From: JADFRG01 sp046759305
Lineage (GTDB): Bacteria; Chloroflexota; Anaerolineae; Anaerolineales; E44-bin32
Assembly: GCA_046759305.1 (NCBI GenBank)
Contig: JBHIBY010000080.1
Coordinates: 1-9,963 of the forward strand
Direction: 5' to 3'
DNA: 9,963 nt
Positions 1 to 6,321 of the stretch are shown here, in pieces (positions within the stretch are counted from its first letter, which is position 1; every line of letters starts with the position of its first letter). Under the pieces are notes generated by a model. It did no database searches. It was not told the DNA's origin and saw only the letters and a program-made list of their open reading frames with translations. Both the position numbers and the translations under genes were made by a program.

Positions 1-266
1 AGTTCATCGCATTCGACGAAATACCGGCCGTCCTGCGCGATTGGACGGAGTCGGATCTGATCCAAGCCGGACCCGATGCCATCAATCAAATCGGATTCCT
101 GGCAGATGGCGAGCAGCTATTCGCGTTCGTCAACGGCGGGTTGCTTTGGAAGATTGAAGACTCAGATTACGCATCAGGCGTGCCCAGCCTATTTGCCAAC
201 GCCTCACAGACCGCCGATCTCACTGTGCATTTCGATGACTTCAGGCTCTGGTTTCTTCCCCCATGA
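1..266 (+). CDS. C-terminal end of a beta-sandwich-like protein (5' truncated by window edge)
   Basis: An open frame runs from base 3 to the TGA at 264-266 and gives the last 87 residues of a protein whose start lies outside the window. The translation has the rhythm of a concanavalin-A/laminin-G-like beta sandwich: a segment ending FAFVNGGLLWKI, an acidic turn, then alternating hydrophobic strands ending HFDDFRLW just before the stop. The end of the next protein follows the same plan (FHFFVNDRQVFQL ... SFDEFRVW), so the two look like tandem paralogues. The stop lies inside the beginning of the downstream gene (32-bp overlap with its proposed ATG), which suggests co-transcription. No catalytic residues are recognisable in the fragment. 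The family assignment is by strand pattern and is tentative; the coding call is stronger. Confidence 0.6.
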   Translation, partial: FIAFDEIPAVLRDWTESDLIQAGPDAINQIGFLADGEQLFAFVNGGLLWKIEDSDYASGVPSLFANASQTADLTVHFDDFRLWFLPP

Positions 267-1047
267 GCCGTCCGCGCGAGGGTGGCGTTGGCCGGTCGCG
301 TTTTCTATTCTGTCCACTGCTGCCTGCCTGAACATCGTCGCGTGCGCTCGTCCCACGACCCCCAACCCTACGCCGTCGCCTGCCACGCCGAACATAGTCG
401 CTAGCCAACCGCTGCCCACGCCAACCGCTCCGCCTCCGACTCGCACCGCGATCCCTGAGCACAGGATCGGGCTGGGAGCACCCGACTATGAAGACAATTT
501 CGAATCCGATTATGGTTGGGAGACCGGCGCCTCGGCCCGCGGTGCTGTCAGTCGGCTGGATGGCAAACTGGCTATCTCCGTTCAGGGACCCTCTTCGACG
601 CTCTCTTCCCTATCTCCTGCGGACCCATTGGCAGATTTCTTTGTCGAAATTGAGGTCCACTCGGAGATTTGTGAGGCCGGCGATGAGTTTGGACTCATGG
701 TGCGCACCGGAGGACGCGGCAACCCTAGACAGGATTCGCACTATCGCTTCTTGATTACCTGCGATGGAACGGTTCGCGCCTCGCGCTTCCTGTCAGGGGT
801 CGAGGCGCCCATTCAGCCGATCACACCCAGTGCAGACGTTCTACCCGGCGCCCCAGCTGTGAACCGAATCGGAGTTTCGGCGATCGGCGATGAGTTTCAC
901 TTTTTTGTGAATGATAGGCAGGTATTTCAACTGGAGGATGGCGAAATCCCCACCGGTAGGATCGGCGTGATCGTTCGCGCACGCCGCGCGGCTCAGACGA
1001 CAGTTTCCTTCGACGAATTTCGTGTTTGGGATCTGGCCTCCAGCTAA
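235..1047 (+). CDS. Putative lipoprotein with Thr/Pro-rich spacer and LamG/DUF1080-like C-terminal domain
   Basis: This is a predicted 270-residue exported lipoprotein. Residues 15-19 carry positive charge (R15, R18), followed by a hydrophobic segment and a lipobox-like I34-V35-A36-C37, so C37 is the likely acylated residue. Residues 40-75 are a spacer rich in Thr, Pro and Ala, typical of surface lipoproteins in which a domain is held away from the membrane. The remainder (about 80-270) is predicted beta-rich and ends in a SFDEFRVW strand, resembling concanavalin-A-like or DUF1080-type carbohydrate-binding folds; no catalytic site is evident. I chose the ATG at 235 because it places a signal peptide at the N-terminus. 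The ATG at 76 would add about 53 residues that overlap the upstream coding frame and are not signal-like. No clear Shine-Dalgarno sequence precedes 235, and the gene overlaps the upstream reading frame by 32 bp. The ligand is unknown. Confidence 0.7.
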   Translation: MTSGSGFFPHEPSARGWRWPVAFSILSTAACLNIVACARPTTPNPTPSPATPNIVASQPLPTPTAPPPTRTAIPEHRIGLGAPDYEDNFESDYGWETGASARGAVSRLDGKLAISVQGPSSTLSSLSPADPLADFFVEIEVHSEICEAGDEFGLMVRTGGRGNPRQDSHYRFLITCDGTVRASRFLSGVEAPIQPITPSADVLPGAPAVNRIGVSAIGDEFHFFVNDRQVFQLEDGEIPTGRIGVIVRARRAAQTTVSFDEFRVWDLASS

Positions 1048-1067
1048 GCAGAAGAACGGTATCTGGT

Positions 1068-1892
1068 ATGTCCGAGAAACGACCCTTTCGTAACCGCCTC
1101 AACGATCTAGAACCCAAGGAGTGGATCAAGTTCCAGAAATCCTGGTTCGTTCACGATCCTTCTCCTAGGCGCAAGGATGTGAAGCTACATCCCGCCAAAT
1201 TCCCGGAGACGCTGGCGCAGGAATTCATTGAGTTCTTCACGAAGGCCGATCAGACGGTTTTCGATCCGATGGTCGGCACCGGATCGACACTCATCGCTTG
1301 CCTTCGCAGTGGACGCAACGGGATCGGAATCGAGCTCAGCCCAAAGTATGCAGAGCTGGCAACTCGGCTTGTAGAGGAGGAGAGAGCTTCTCTCGTTAAG
1401 CAGCATCCCCGGGCGGACGTGATTCAGGGTGACGCTGCGGACCTGCCGAGTTTCAATTTGCCGCCCATCGATTATGTGTTTACCTCTCCCCCCTACTGGA
1501 ACATGCTCCATGCCAAGGGCGCAGATACACAGAAACATCGCCGCGAAGACGACAATCTTGATGTCACCTACTCAGAGAATCCTGCGGATCTAGGAAACAT
1601 TGAAGACTATGACGAATTTCTTGATCGTCTGGTAGCGATCTACTCCACCATTCAGGAGGTGCTGAAGCCACGCGCATATCTGACGATCATCGTCAAGAAC
1701 GTAAAGAAGGGAGGAAAGATATACCCTCTGGCCTGGGATCTCGGTCGACAGCTGGGGCAGATTTACACCCTCAAGGACGAGAAAATCTGGGCTCAGGATG
1801 ACATACGCCTGGCTCCCTACGGCATGGGGAACGCCTGGGTTAGCAACACGTTTCATCACTACTGTCTTCAGTTTCGCTTCGAACCAGATTGA
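1068..1892 (+). CDS. Orphan amino-group DNA methyltransferase (N4-cytosine or N6-adenine)
   Basis: A 274-residue SAM-dependent DNA methyltransferase that methylates an exocyclic amino group in duplex DNA. Visible motifs are FDPMVGTGST (65-74, motif I, SAM binding), GIEL with E89 (motif II acidic residue), GDAADL (121-126, motif III) and the catalytic TSPPYW (139-144, motif IV). A HPAKFPE segment (41-47) precedes motif I in the place of motif X. The order X-I-II-III-IV with only about 12 residues between motifs III and IV leaves no room for a target-recognition domain there; specificity residues may lie in the charged stretch after motif IV (145-175) or near the C-terminus. The SPPY signature does not separate N4-cytosine from N6-adenine activity. 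The ATG at 1068 was preferred over one at 1026, which lies inside the preceding gene. No restriction endonuclease gene is adjacent, so it looks like a solitary methylase. It follows the lipoprotein gene by 20 bp and may be co-transcribed with it. Confidence 0.88.
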   Translation: MSEKRPFRNRLNDLEPKEWIKFQKSWFVHDPSPRRKDVKLHPAKFPETLAQEFIEFFTKADQTVFDPMVGTGSTLIACLRSGRNGIGIELSPKYAELATRLVEEERASLVKQHPRADVIQGDAADLPSFNLPPIDYVFTSPPYWNMLHAKGADTQKHRREDDNLDVTYSENPADLGNIEDYDEFLDRLVAIYSTIQEVLKPRAYLTIIVKNVKKGGKIYPLAWDLGRQLGQIYTLKDEKIWAQDDIRLAPYGMGNAWVSNTFHHYCLQFRFEPD

Positions 1893-1917
1893 TGCGAGAG
1901 GCGTCCGTGCTTTTAGG

Positions 1918-1946
1918 TTGCCAGCGCAGCACAAGCCGGGTATCCT
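1918..1946 (+). promoter_or_regulatory. Candidate sigma-70-type promoter for the kinase operon
   Basis: A TTGCCA hexamer (1918-1923) is followed after exactly 17 bp by TATCCT (1941-1946). The match is 5/6 to the -35 and 4/6 to the -10 consensus. It lies in the 83-bp gap between the methyltransferase stop and the first kinase start, and would give a leader of about 20-25 nt. No Shine-Dalgarno sequence is obvious before the ATG at 1976. This is inferred from sequence match and position only. Confidence 0.45.
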
Positions 1947-1975
1947 AAGTTTGCAGCACCCCACAGTAATTCTGA

Positions 1976-2611
1976 ATGTATCTTGCTATAGAAGGTGTGA
2001 TTGGCGTCGGGAAAACCTCCTTGGCGCGACTGCTCCAGCCTGTGTTCAATGCGGAACTGCTGCTGGAGGTCTTTGAGGAGAACCCCTTCCTTTCCGACTT
2101 CTATTCAGACCGCCAGCGCTATGCCTTTCAGACCCAAATCTACTTTCTGTTGAGCCGCTATCGCCAGCAACATCACGCTGTCCCTCAGGCCCTCTCAAAT
2201 GGCGATCTAATTTCTGACTATACGTTTGCAAAGGACGCTTTGTTCGCGGGCTTGAATTTATCTGGGGACGAGATCGATACCTATCGGTTGGTACACAAGG
2301 CACTTGCAGAGCGAATCCCGCTGCCCGATCTGATTGTGTATTTGCGTGTGACTACTGACGTTGCCATGCAGCGCATCTCAATGCGAGACCGCCCCTACGA
2401 GCGCAATATGGAGTATTCCTATATCGAGCAGCTAAACCAGGCCTACGAGGATTTCTTCGATAAACGCGATGGGCTACCCGTTCTTATCATGGATTCGACC
2501 GTTATGGATTTTATATCTCGGCCAGAAGATCTGGACCTTGTGGCGGACCGTGTGCGTCAGAAGCTCCAGATTCCCCCATACCAGCAGCACCTGCCCCTAG
2601 AGAAATCTTGA
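1976..2611 (+). CDS. Deoxynucleoside kinase, deoxyguanosine-kinase-like
   Basis: A 211-residue cytosolic kinase that phosphorylates a deoxynucleoside to its 5'-monophosphate in the salvage pathway. The P-loop is GVIGVGKTS (7-15). LLEVFEENPFL (29-39) carries the likely catalytic base E31. ISDYTFAKD (79-87) sits where the DRS motif occurs in relatives, and the arginine-rich LID is around R133-R143 (RISMRDRPYER). Having DYT rather than DRS resembles Bacillus subtilis Dgk, which has an ADYHIYK-type sequence there, so deoxyguanosine is the best guess for substrate. The length is normal for the dCK/dGK family. It is the first gene of a three-gene operon, and its TGA overlaps the TTG start of the next gene by 4 bp, which implies translational coupling. 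The family is secure; the substrate is inferred. Confidence 0.9.
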   Translation: MYLAIEGVIGVGKTSLARLLQPVFNAELLLEVFEENPFLSDFYSDRQRYAFQTQIYFLLSRYRQQHHAVPQALSNGDLISDYTFAKDALFAGLNLSGDEIDTYRLVHKALAERIPLPDLIVYLRVTTDVAMQRISMRDRPYERNMEYSYIEQLNQAYEDFFDKRDGLPVLIMDSTVMDFISRPEDLDLVADRVRQKLQIPPYQQHLPLEKS

Positions 2612-3582
2612 GGATCACTACCGAGAAGCTTTTGGAGCTGGCGCGCAAAGAAACCGAGGGCCGACCGGGAGTCGTCTCAGGCTACGTGATCGGCTCCGCC
2701 GCCGGTGGGGGTCCCATCTTTGGGGGCACAGCCGATGTGGATCTGGTTCTGATACACGAACATGAACCAACTGTGCCGCGAGAGATCGTACCTCTCTCGG
2801 ACGAGGTTCACCTGGACATCACGCACCACGCCAAGAGGCTATACCAACAGCCGCGGGAACTGCGTGTTGATCCCTGGCTGGGCCCCGCGATGTGCGAGCC
2901 CGTTTTCATCCACGATCCGACCCACTTCTTCGAGTGGGCACAGGCCTCCGTGCGAGGCCAGTTCCACCGCCCAGACAACGTGCTTGCCCGGGGCTCGGCG
3001 TTTCTTGAGCGAGCCCGTGAATCGATGCAGGGTCTGAAAACCGAACGGCCGTGGCTCCATGGTTGGCTGCGTGCATTGCTGGAGGCCACCAATGCAGTGG
3101 CTTCGCTGGGGGGATTTCCTGCCTCCGGCCGCAGGGTCATGCAACAGCTCAGATCAAAACTGACCGCCGTTGATCATCCGGAGATCTATGGCCACTTCCT
3201 TCGCTTGCTTGGTGCTGAGAGTTTCGAGGATTCCGCAGCTGAGCAATGGGTTGCGAGCTGGACGAAAGCTTTTGAATCGGCCTCCAAGCAATCCTTTGAC
3301 CCCGAGCTAGCCGGGGTTCGCCGGGATTATCACCTGGGCGGTTACTGCTCGATGATCGAGGACGGATCGGCGGTTGAGATCTTGTGGCCGCTTCTATCCA
3401 CCTGGGATCGGGCGATCCACACACTCTCGGTATCGGGTGAACACCTGCTCCATTGGGCTCAGGTCCTGGATACACTAGGTTTGTCGATTGATCACGCTAG
3501 CGGACGGGAGAGAGAATTGGAAGACCTCATGGATCAGGTTGAAGGAGTTCTGGAAGACCGGGCCGAGAGGGTCGGGGCGTAG
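2608..3582 (+). CDS. Nucleotidyltransferase-fold protein with helical C-terminal region
   Basis: A 324-residue protein whose N-terminal part fits the DNA-polymerase-beta-like nucleotidyltransferase fold. It has a G29-S30 turn, then D43-V-D45 inside a hydrophobic strand (ADVDLVLI), and a third carboxylate D70 in a hydrophobic strand (HLDIT). These three acids are the expected metal-binding catalytic triad, so the enzyme is probably active. Residues from about 110 onwards are mainly helical, with several Trp residues (for example SVRGQFH near 120, WLHGWLRALLEA near 150), and match nothing I recognise; the C-terminus is strongly acidic/basic helix. The start is the TTG at 2608, which overlaps the previous stop (TTGA); no better in-frame start lies nearby, and the first residues lead directly into the domain. 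The position between two deoxynucleoside kinases suggests a role with nucleotides, but the substrate acceptor is unknown. It could also be an aminoglycoside- or tRNA-nucleotidyltransferase relative. Confidence 0.75.
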   Translation: MRITTEKLLELARKETEGRPGVVSGYVIGSAAGGGPIFGGTADVDLVLIHEHEPTVPREIVPLSDEVHLDITHHAKRLYQQPRELRVDPWLGPAMCEPVFIHDPTHFFEWAQASVRGQFHRPDNVLARGSAFLERARESMQGLKTERPWLHGWLRALLEATNAVASLGGFPASGRRVMQQLRSKLTAVDHPEIYGHFLRLLGAESFEDSAAEQWVASWTKAFESASKQSFDPELAGVRRDYHLGGYCSMIEDGSAVEILWPLLSTWDRAIHTLSVSGEHLLHWAQVLDTLGLSIDHASGRERELEDLMDQVEGVLEDRAERVGA

Positions 3583-3586
3583 CAGA

Positions 3587-4243
3587 ATGAGTCACTTTGT
3601 TGCGGTGGCCGGGAATATCGGCGTGGGGAAGTCCACCCTTGTGGGGCTATTAGCAGAGCGAATGCAATGGACGCCGTTCTTTGAGCCTCAGGCGCAGAAT
3701 CCCTACCTGTCCGATTTCTATCAGGACATGCAGGAGTGGTCTTTCCAATCCCAGATCTTCTTTCTCTCGCGGCGCTTGCGCGCTCACCGAGATATTTCGG
3801 ATCATCCGGGTCCCGCGGTGCAGGATAGAAGCGTCTATGAGGACGCTGAGATCTTTGCCTACAACCTCTTCCTGGAGAGAAACATGTCCGATCGCGACTA
3901 CCGAACATACCGCGATCTCTATGAGGTTCTAACTCGCTTCCTGCCGCCCCCCGACCTGGTCGTGTATTTGAGGGCCTCGGTGGATACCCTGATGACCCGC
4001 ATCTCAATGCGCGGGCGGGACTATGAAAAGGGCATCCGACCGGATTACCTCACCCGCCTGAATGTTCTCTATGAGGAGTGGACCGAACGGTTTTCGCTCT
4101 GCCCGGTTCTTACCATACCCGCCGACGATCTCAACTACGTCCTGCACGACGCTCATTTGGAGCTCATTATTTCCAAGATCGAGAGCAAGCTGTCGGGAAG
4201 AGAAGAGGTTAGATTTGAGACGGAGGAGATCCCGCGCGGCTAG
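3587..4243 (+). CDS. Deoxynucleoside kinase, deoxyadenosine/deoxycytidine-kinase-like
   Basis: A 218-residue member of the same kinase family as the gene at 1976. The P-loop is GNIGVGKST (9-17). FFEPQAQNPYL (31-41) includes the likely base E33. There is a classical QDRSVYED stretch (79-86; DRS at 80-82), and the LID is RISMRGRDYEKG (138-149). The DRS-Y-ED context matches Bacillus subtilis Dck (deoxyadenosine/deoxycytidine kinase), so the two kinases here parallel the adjacent dgk-dck pair of that organism. I placed the start at the ATG at 3587, 4 bp after the preceding stop, because the P-loop then lies at residue 9 as expected. An in-frame ATG at 3488 would add 33 residues that merely re-read the preceding gene. 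The Shine-Dalgarno sequence is weak. This is the last gene of the operon. The family is certain; exact substrate preference is inferred. Confidence 0.9.
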   Translation: MSHFVAVAGNIGVGKSTLVGLLAERMQWTPFFEPQAQNPYLSDFYQDMQEWSFQSQIFFLSRRLRAHRDISDHPGPAVQDRSVYEDAEIFAYNLFLERNMSDRDYRTYRDLYEVLTRFLPPPDLVVYLRASVDTLMTRISMRGRDYEKGIRPDYLTRLNVLYEEWTERFSLCPVLTIPADDLNYVLHDAHLELIISKIESKLSGREEVRFETEEIPRG

Positions 4244-4251
4244 TACAGTTC

Positions 4252-4280
4252 TTGCTTCACCCATTTGAATCCTATACAAT
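4252..4280 (+). promoter_or_regulatory. Candidate promoter for spoVS
   Basis: TTGCTT (4252-4257), a 17-bp spacer and TACAAT (4275-4280, 5/6 to the -10 consensus) lie just after the second kinase stop. The transcript would begin near 4287 and carry a leader of about 33 nt before the ATG at 4321. The same TACAAT hexamer recurs at the holB and CorC-family promoters in this window. Confidence 0.5.
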
Positions 4281-4320
4281 CCGACAACGGGCTAAATACG
4301 GCAGCCATTGACATGGCCCG

Positions 4321-4593
4321 ATGAACATCATTAGGGTTTCCGCCGATTCGCGAACCTCGGCCGTCGCCGGCGCAATCGCTGGCGTGATGCGGGAGCACAA
4401 CCGCGCGGAAGTTCAGGCCATCGGCGCAGGCGCAGTCAATCAGGCCGTAAAGGCAATTGCGATCGCCCGCGGCTACCTCCAGGAAGACGGACTGCACATC
4501 GTGTGTGTCCCCGAGTTCACTTCTGTCACGATCGAGGGAAAAGAAAGAACCGCTATCCGGCTGGTGGTTGAGCCGCGTTCGCCTTCGCCCTAA
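4321..4593 (+). CDS. spoVS: Stage V sporulation protein S homologue
   Basis: A 90-residue cytosolic protein of the SpoVS family, which has an Alba-like nucleic-acid-binding fold. It matches the family along its whole length: the N-terminus MNIIRVSADSR, the highly conserved core AEVQAIGAGAVNQAVKAIAI (about 29-48), and the ERTAIRLVVEPR end. In Bacillus, SpoVS (86 residues) affects septation and spore-coat completion, but homologues are widespread in bacteria that do not make endospores, so a sporulation role should not be assumed here. It is monocistronic with its own promoter candidate. Its stop codon is 1 bp from the stop of the convergent holB gene. No Shine-Dalgarno sequence is visible; the ATG at 4321 is fixed by family alignment, and an ATG at 4313 is out of frame. 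Confidence 0.95.
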   Translation: MNIIRVSADSRTSAVAGAIAGVMREHNRAEVQAIGAGAVNQAVKAIAIARGYLQEDGLHIVCVPEFTSVTIEGKERTAIRLVVEPRSPSP

Positions 4594-4594
4594 G

Positions 4595-5590
4595 CTATCG
4601 AATTGCAGGTAGTTTGAGCATGAGCGCCTCCACCGCCAGGCGCAGGTTTGCGTTGCCATCCACTGCGGCCAGCGTCCCTGAGAGCGTTCTCACCATCCTA
4701 TATCGATCCGCCGGAGCGACTCGTTCAACCGTACGCTTAAACGCTGGCAACCGATCGGGGTTGCGGGGTTGGATCTCCGCTTGGTAGCCTCGATAGAGCA
4801 GATCGCGCCAGAGGCTTAGCCATGCCTCCAGTGTTGATCGGACGCGGCGGCGCTGAACAGATAGCTTTCCCCGTCCAACGATTCGTTCAGCCAGCGCAAA
4901 ACGGCCGCTGATATCCAGACTCAGTGCTTCACCCAAGTTGTCTAATGCTTCCAATCTCCGTTCAAAGTGGTCAGGGTCTGCTTCCCATCGAAGAGCCCTG
5001 CCCGGCCGTCCCTCTGATAGAACGGCCAGCATCTCAGCCTTGTCGATTTCGACTGCTCGGTTCTGGAGTGCAAGCGAGATCGTCGCCGTAGAGACGCCGC
5101 GCAGGGGAATCACTTCACATCTAGAGACTACTGTGGGCAGCAGCAGCTCTTGTGCGGTTGCCGTCAGCAGGAGCACAACCTGATTCGGAGGTTCCTCCAG
5201 AGTCTTTAGCATGGCGTTGGCTGCGCCTATGCTTGCGCGCTGAAAGTTCTCCAGCAGCGCAATCCTCCAAGGTCCTTCATAGGGAGCCAGGGCCAGCCGG
5301 CGCTGTAGGGCACGCACGTCATCGACTTGAATGGTCGGATCTGGCGCAAGGAGGTCCAGATCGGGGAAGGTTCCATCAGGGACAAGACGGCAAGCGCGAC
5401 ACTCGCCGCATAGCTCTCCTGGCTTACCCGCGCGCTCACAACTTAGAGCTTGAGCGAAACGGCTGGCCAGGCTGCGTTTTCCGACCGATTCAGGGCCGAC
5501 GAATAGGTAGGCATGTCGCGTATGCTGATCCGCAATGTGTTGCTTGAGCAACTTGACTGCCCACTCGTGACCGATCAGATCCCAACTCAC
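4595..5590 (-). CDS. holB: DNA polymerase III clamp loader subunit delta'
   Basis: A 331-residue AAA+ subunit of the replicative clamp loader, which helps open the beta sliding clamp and place it on primed DNA. The start MSWDLIGHEWAVKLLKQHI is typical of the delta'/DnaX family. GPESVGKRS (32-40) is the P-loop position. Four cysteines (C51, C61, C64, C67, as CGECRAC) form the zinc module. LLENFQRA (112-119) replaces the DEAD-type Walker B, as expected for a non-hydrolysing delta'. The SRC motif is at 156-158. Unlike the GKT/GKS of ATPases, the P-loop ends in GKRS. The GTG at 5590 (minus strand) is the start. A TACAAT -10 hexamer ends only 6 nt upstream, so the mRNA may be leaderless. It is divergent from the helix-turn-helix gene and convergent with spoVS. 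Confidence 0.93.
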   Translation of the reverse strand: MSWDLIGHEWAVKLLKQHIADQHTRHAYLFVGPESVGKRSLASRFAQALSCERAGKPGELCGECRACRLVPDGTFPDLDLLAPDPTIQVDDVRALQRRLALAPYEGPWRIALLENFQRASIGAANAMLKTLEEPPNQVVLLLTATAQELLLPTVVSRCEVIPLRGVSTATISLALQNRAVEIDKAEMLAVLSEGRPGRALRWEADPDHFERRLEALDNLGEALSLDISGRFALAERIVGRGKLSVQRRRVRSTLEAWLSLWRDLLYRGYQAEIQPRNPDRLPAFKRTVERVAPADRYRMVRTLSGTLAAVDGNANLRLAVEALMLKLPAIR

Positions 5591-5596
5591 GTTTCC

Positions 5597-5627
5597 ATTG
5601 TATCCTTTGGATTGGATCGGAGTTCAA
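5597..5627 (-). promoter_or_regulatory. Candidate holB promoter producing a leaderless mRNA
   Basis: On the minus strand TACAAT (5602-5597) is separated by only 6 nt from the GTG start at 5590. An upstream TTGAAC (5627-5622) could serve as the -35, but its 19-bp spacer is longer than ideal. Transcription would begin at or within a base or two of the start codon. The -10 call rests on a 5/6 match and its position. Confidence 0.35.
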
Positions 5628-5696
5628 ATCCCAGAGCCAGATCTCTTCAATGGGAAGAACTGGGGGACGTGACTCCCCGAGATAGGTCGAGTTTGT

Positions 5697-6287
5697 ATGA
5701 CGCATCAGCAAGGTGAGTGGATCGGTCTGTCCGAAGCTGCCAGGCTGCTTGGAGTGCATCCGTCGACCGTCCGTTCGTGGGCAGATAGCGGAAAGCTTCC
5801 CGTCCATCGGACTGCTGGCGGCCACCGACGCTTTCTTCGATCGGATATCGAGGGTCTTCGACGCGGGCCCGAGTCAAGCGGAGCCCAATTTGTGATTGAG
5901 AATGTGATTGGCCGCACGCGTCTAGAAGTCGCCGAGGGTCGTTTGGAAGACCAGGCTTGGTATCGGAAACTGACGGAGCATCAGCGAGAGGCGTATCGCG
6001 ATGAATCTCATCGCCTTGTTCAACAAGTGGGCGAGCTTATCGGTGCCAAATCATTAGAGGAACCTCGCCAAATTGGTCGGGAATATGCCAGGATCAGCCT
6101 GGATGCCGGGATGACGCTCGTCGAAGCGGTCGAGGCCTTCCTGTTCTTTCGTGGACTCTTGATGGAGAGTATCTACAGCCTTCATGAGGCACAGAGCGGG
6201 CCAACTTGGACACCATTCCACCGTCAGGCCTCTCACTTCACCGATGCCGTACTGGTTTCGATTGTCGAATCCTATCAATCACCTTGA
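5697..6287 (+). CDS. MerR/excisionase-like helix-turn-helix regulator with helical C-terminal domain
   Basis: A 196-residue putative transcriptional regulator. Residues 8-54 form a MerR-type DNA-binding domain (SEAARLLGVHPSTVRSWADS, then KLPVHRTAGGHRRF and an Asp-Ile after it), the winged-helix form also used by BldC and excisionases. Residues from about 75 to 190 are predicted almost entirely helical. The pattern YARISLDAGMTLVEAVEAFL followed by FFRGLLMESI resembles the N-terminal signalling domains of RsbR/RsbRD-like or PucR-like proteins, so it may sense a signal or bind a partner; that is a guess. There is no effector-binding cysteine set of the metal-sensing MerR type. It is divergent from holB across 106 bp. 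A GGGGA/TCCCC hairpin (5663-5678, 6-nt loop) lies just upstream of the start. The only Shine-Dalgarno candidate is a weak AGGT. Confidence 0.78.
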   Translation: MTHQQGEWIGLSEAARLLGVHPSTVRSWADSGKLPVHRTAGGHRRFLRSDIEGLRRGPESSGAQFVIENVIGRTRLEVAEGRLEDQAWYRKLTEHQREAYRDESHRLVQQVGELIGAKSLEEPRQIGREYARISLDAGMTLVEAVEAFLFFRGLLMESIYSLHEAQSGPTWTPFHRQASHFTDAVLVSIVESYQSP

Positions 6288-6292
6288 AACGG

Positions 6293-6312
6293 TATAATCG
6301 GCTGCTCGAGGT
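6293..6312 (+). promoter_or_regulatory. Consensus -10 hexamer and GAGGT ribosome-binding site for the DUF6391-like gene
   Basis: A perfect TATAAT (6293-6298) lies 5 bp after the stop of the regulator gene, and GAGGT (6308-6312) lies 9 bp before the ATG at 6322. No acceptable -35 is seen at the right distance and there is no TGn extension, so activity may need an activator; the adjacent helix-turn-helix protein is one candidate by position only. Confidence 0.4.
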
Positions 6313-6321
6313 CCGTACCCA

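Noticed and set aside
76..234. Longer N-terminus for the lipoprotein, starting at the ATG at 76
   Set aside because: The added residues overlap the frame of the upstream protein, are Ser/Cys-rich, and would bury the signal peptide about 70 residues into the protein.
3488..3586. Upstream start at 3488 for the second kinase
   Set aside because: It would add residues overlapping the nucleotidyltransferase gene and move the P-loop away from its usual place near the N-terminus.
5152..5547. 131-codon plus-strand frame within holB
   Set aside because: The opposite strand encodes conserved delta' motifs; this frame is compositionally biased and has no recognisable protein.
5663..5678. GGGGA-CGTGAC-TCCCC dyad upstream of the helix-turn-helix gene considered as its own operator
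   Set aside because: The arms are only 5 bp, there is no second copy, and no promoter elements could be placed next to it with confidence.
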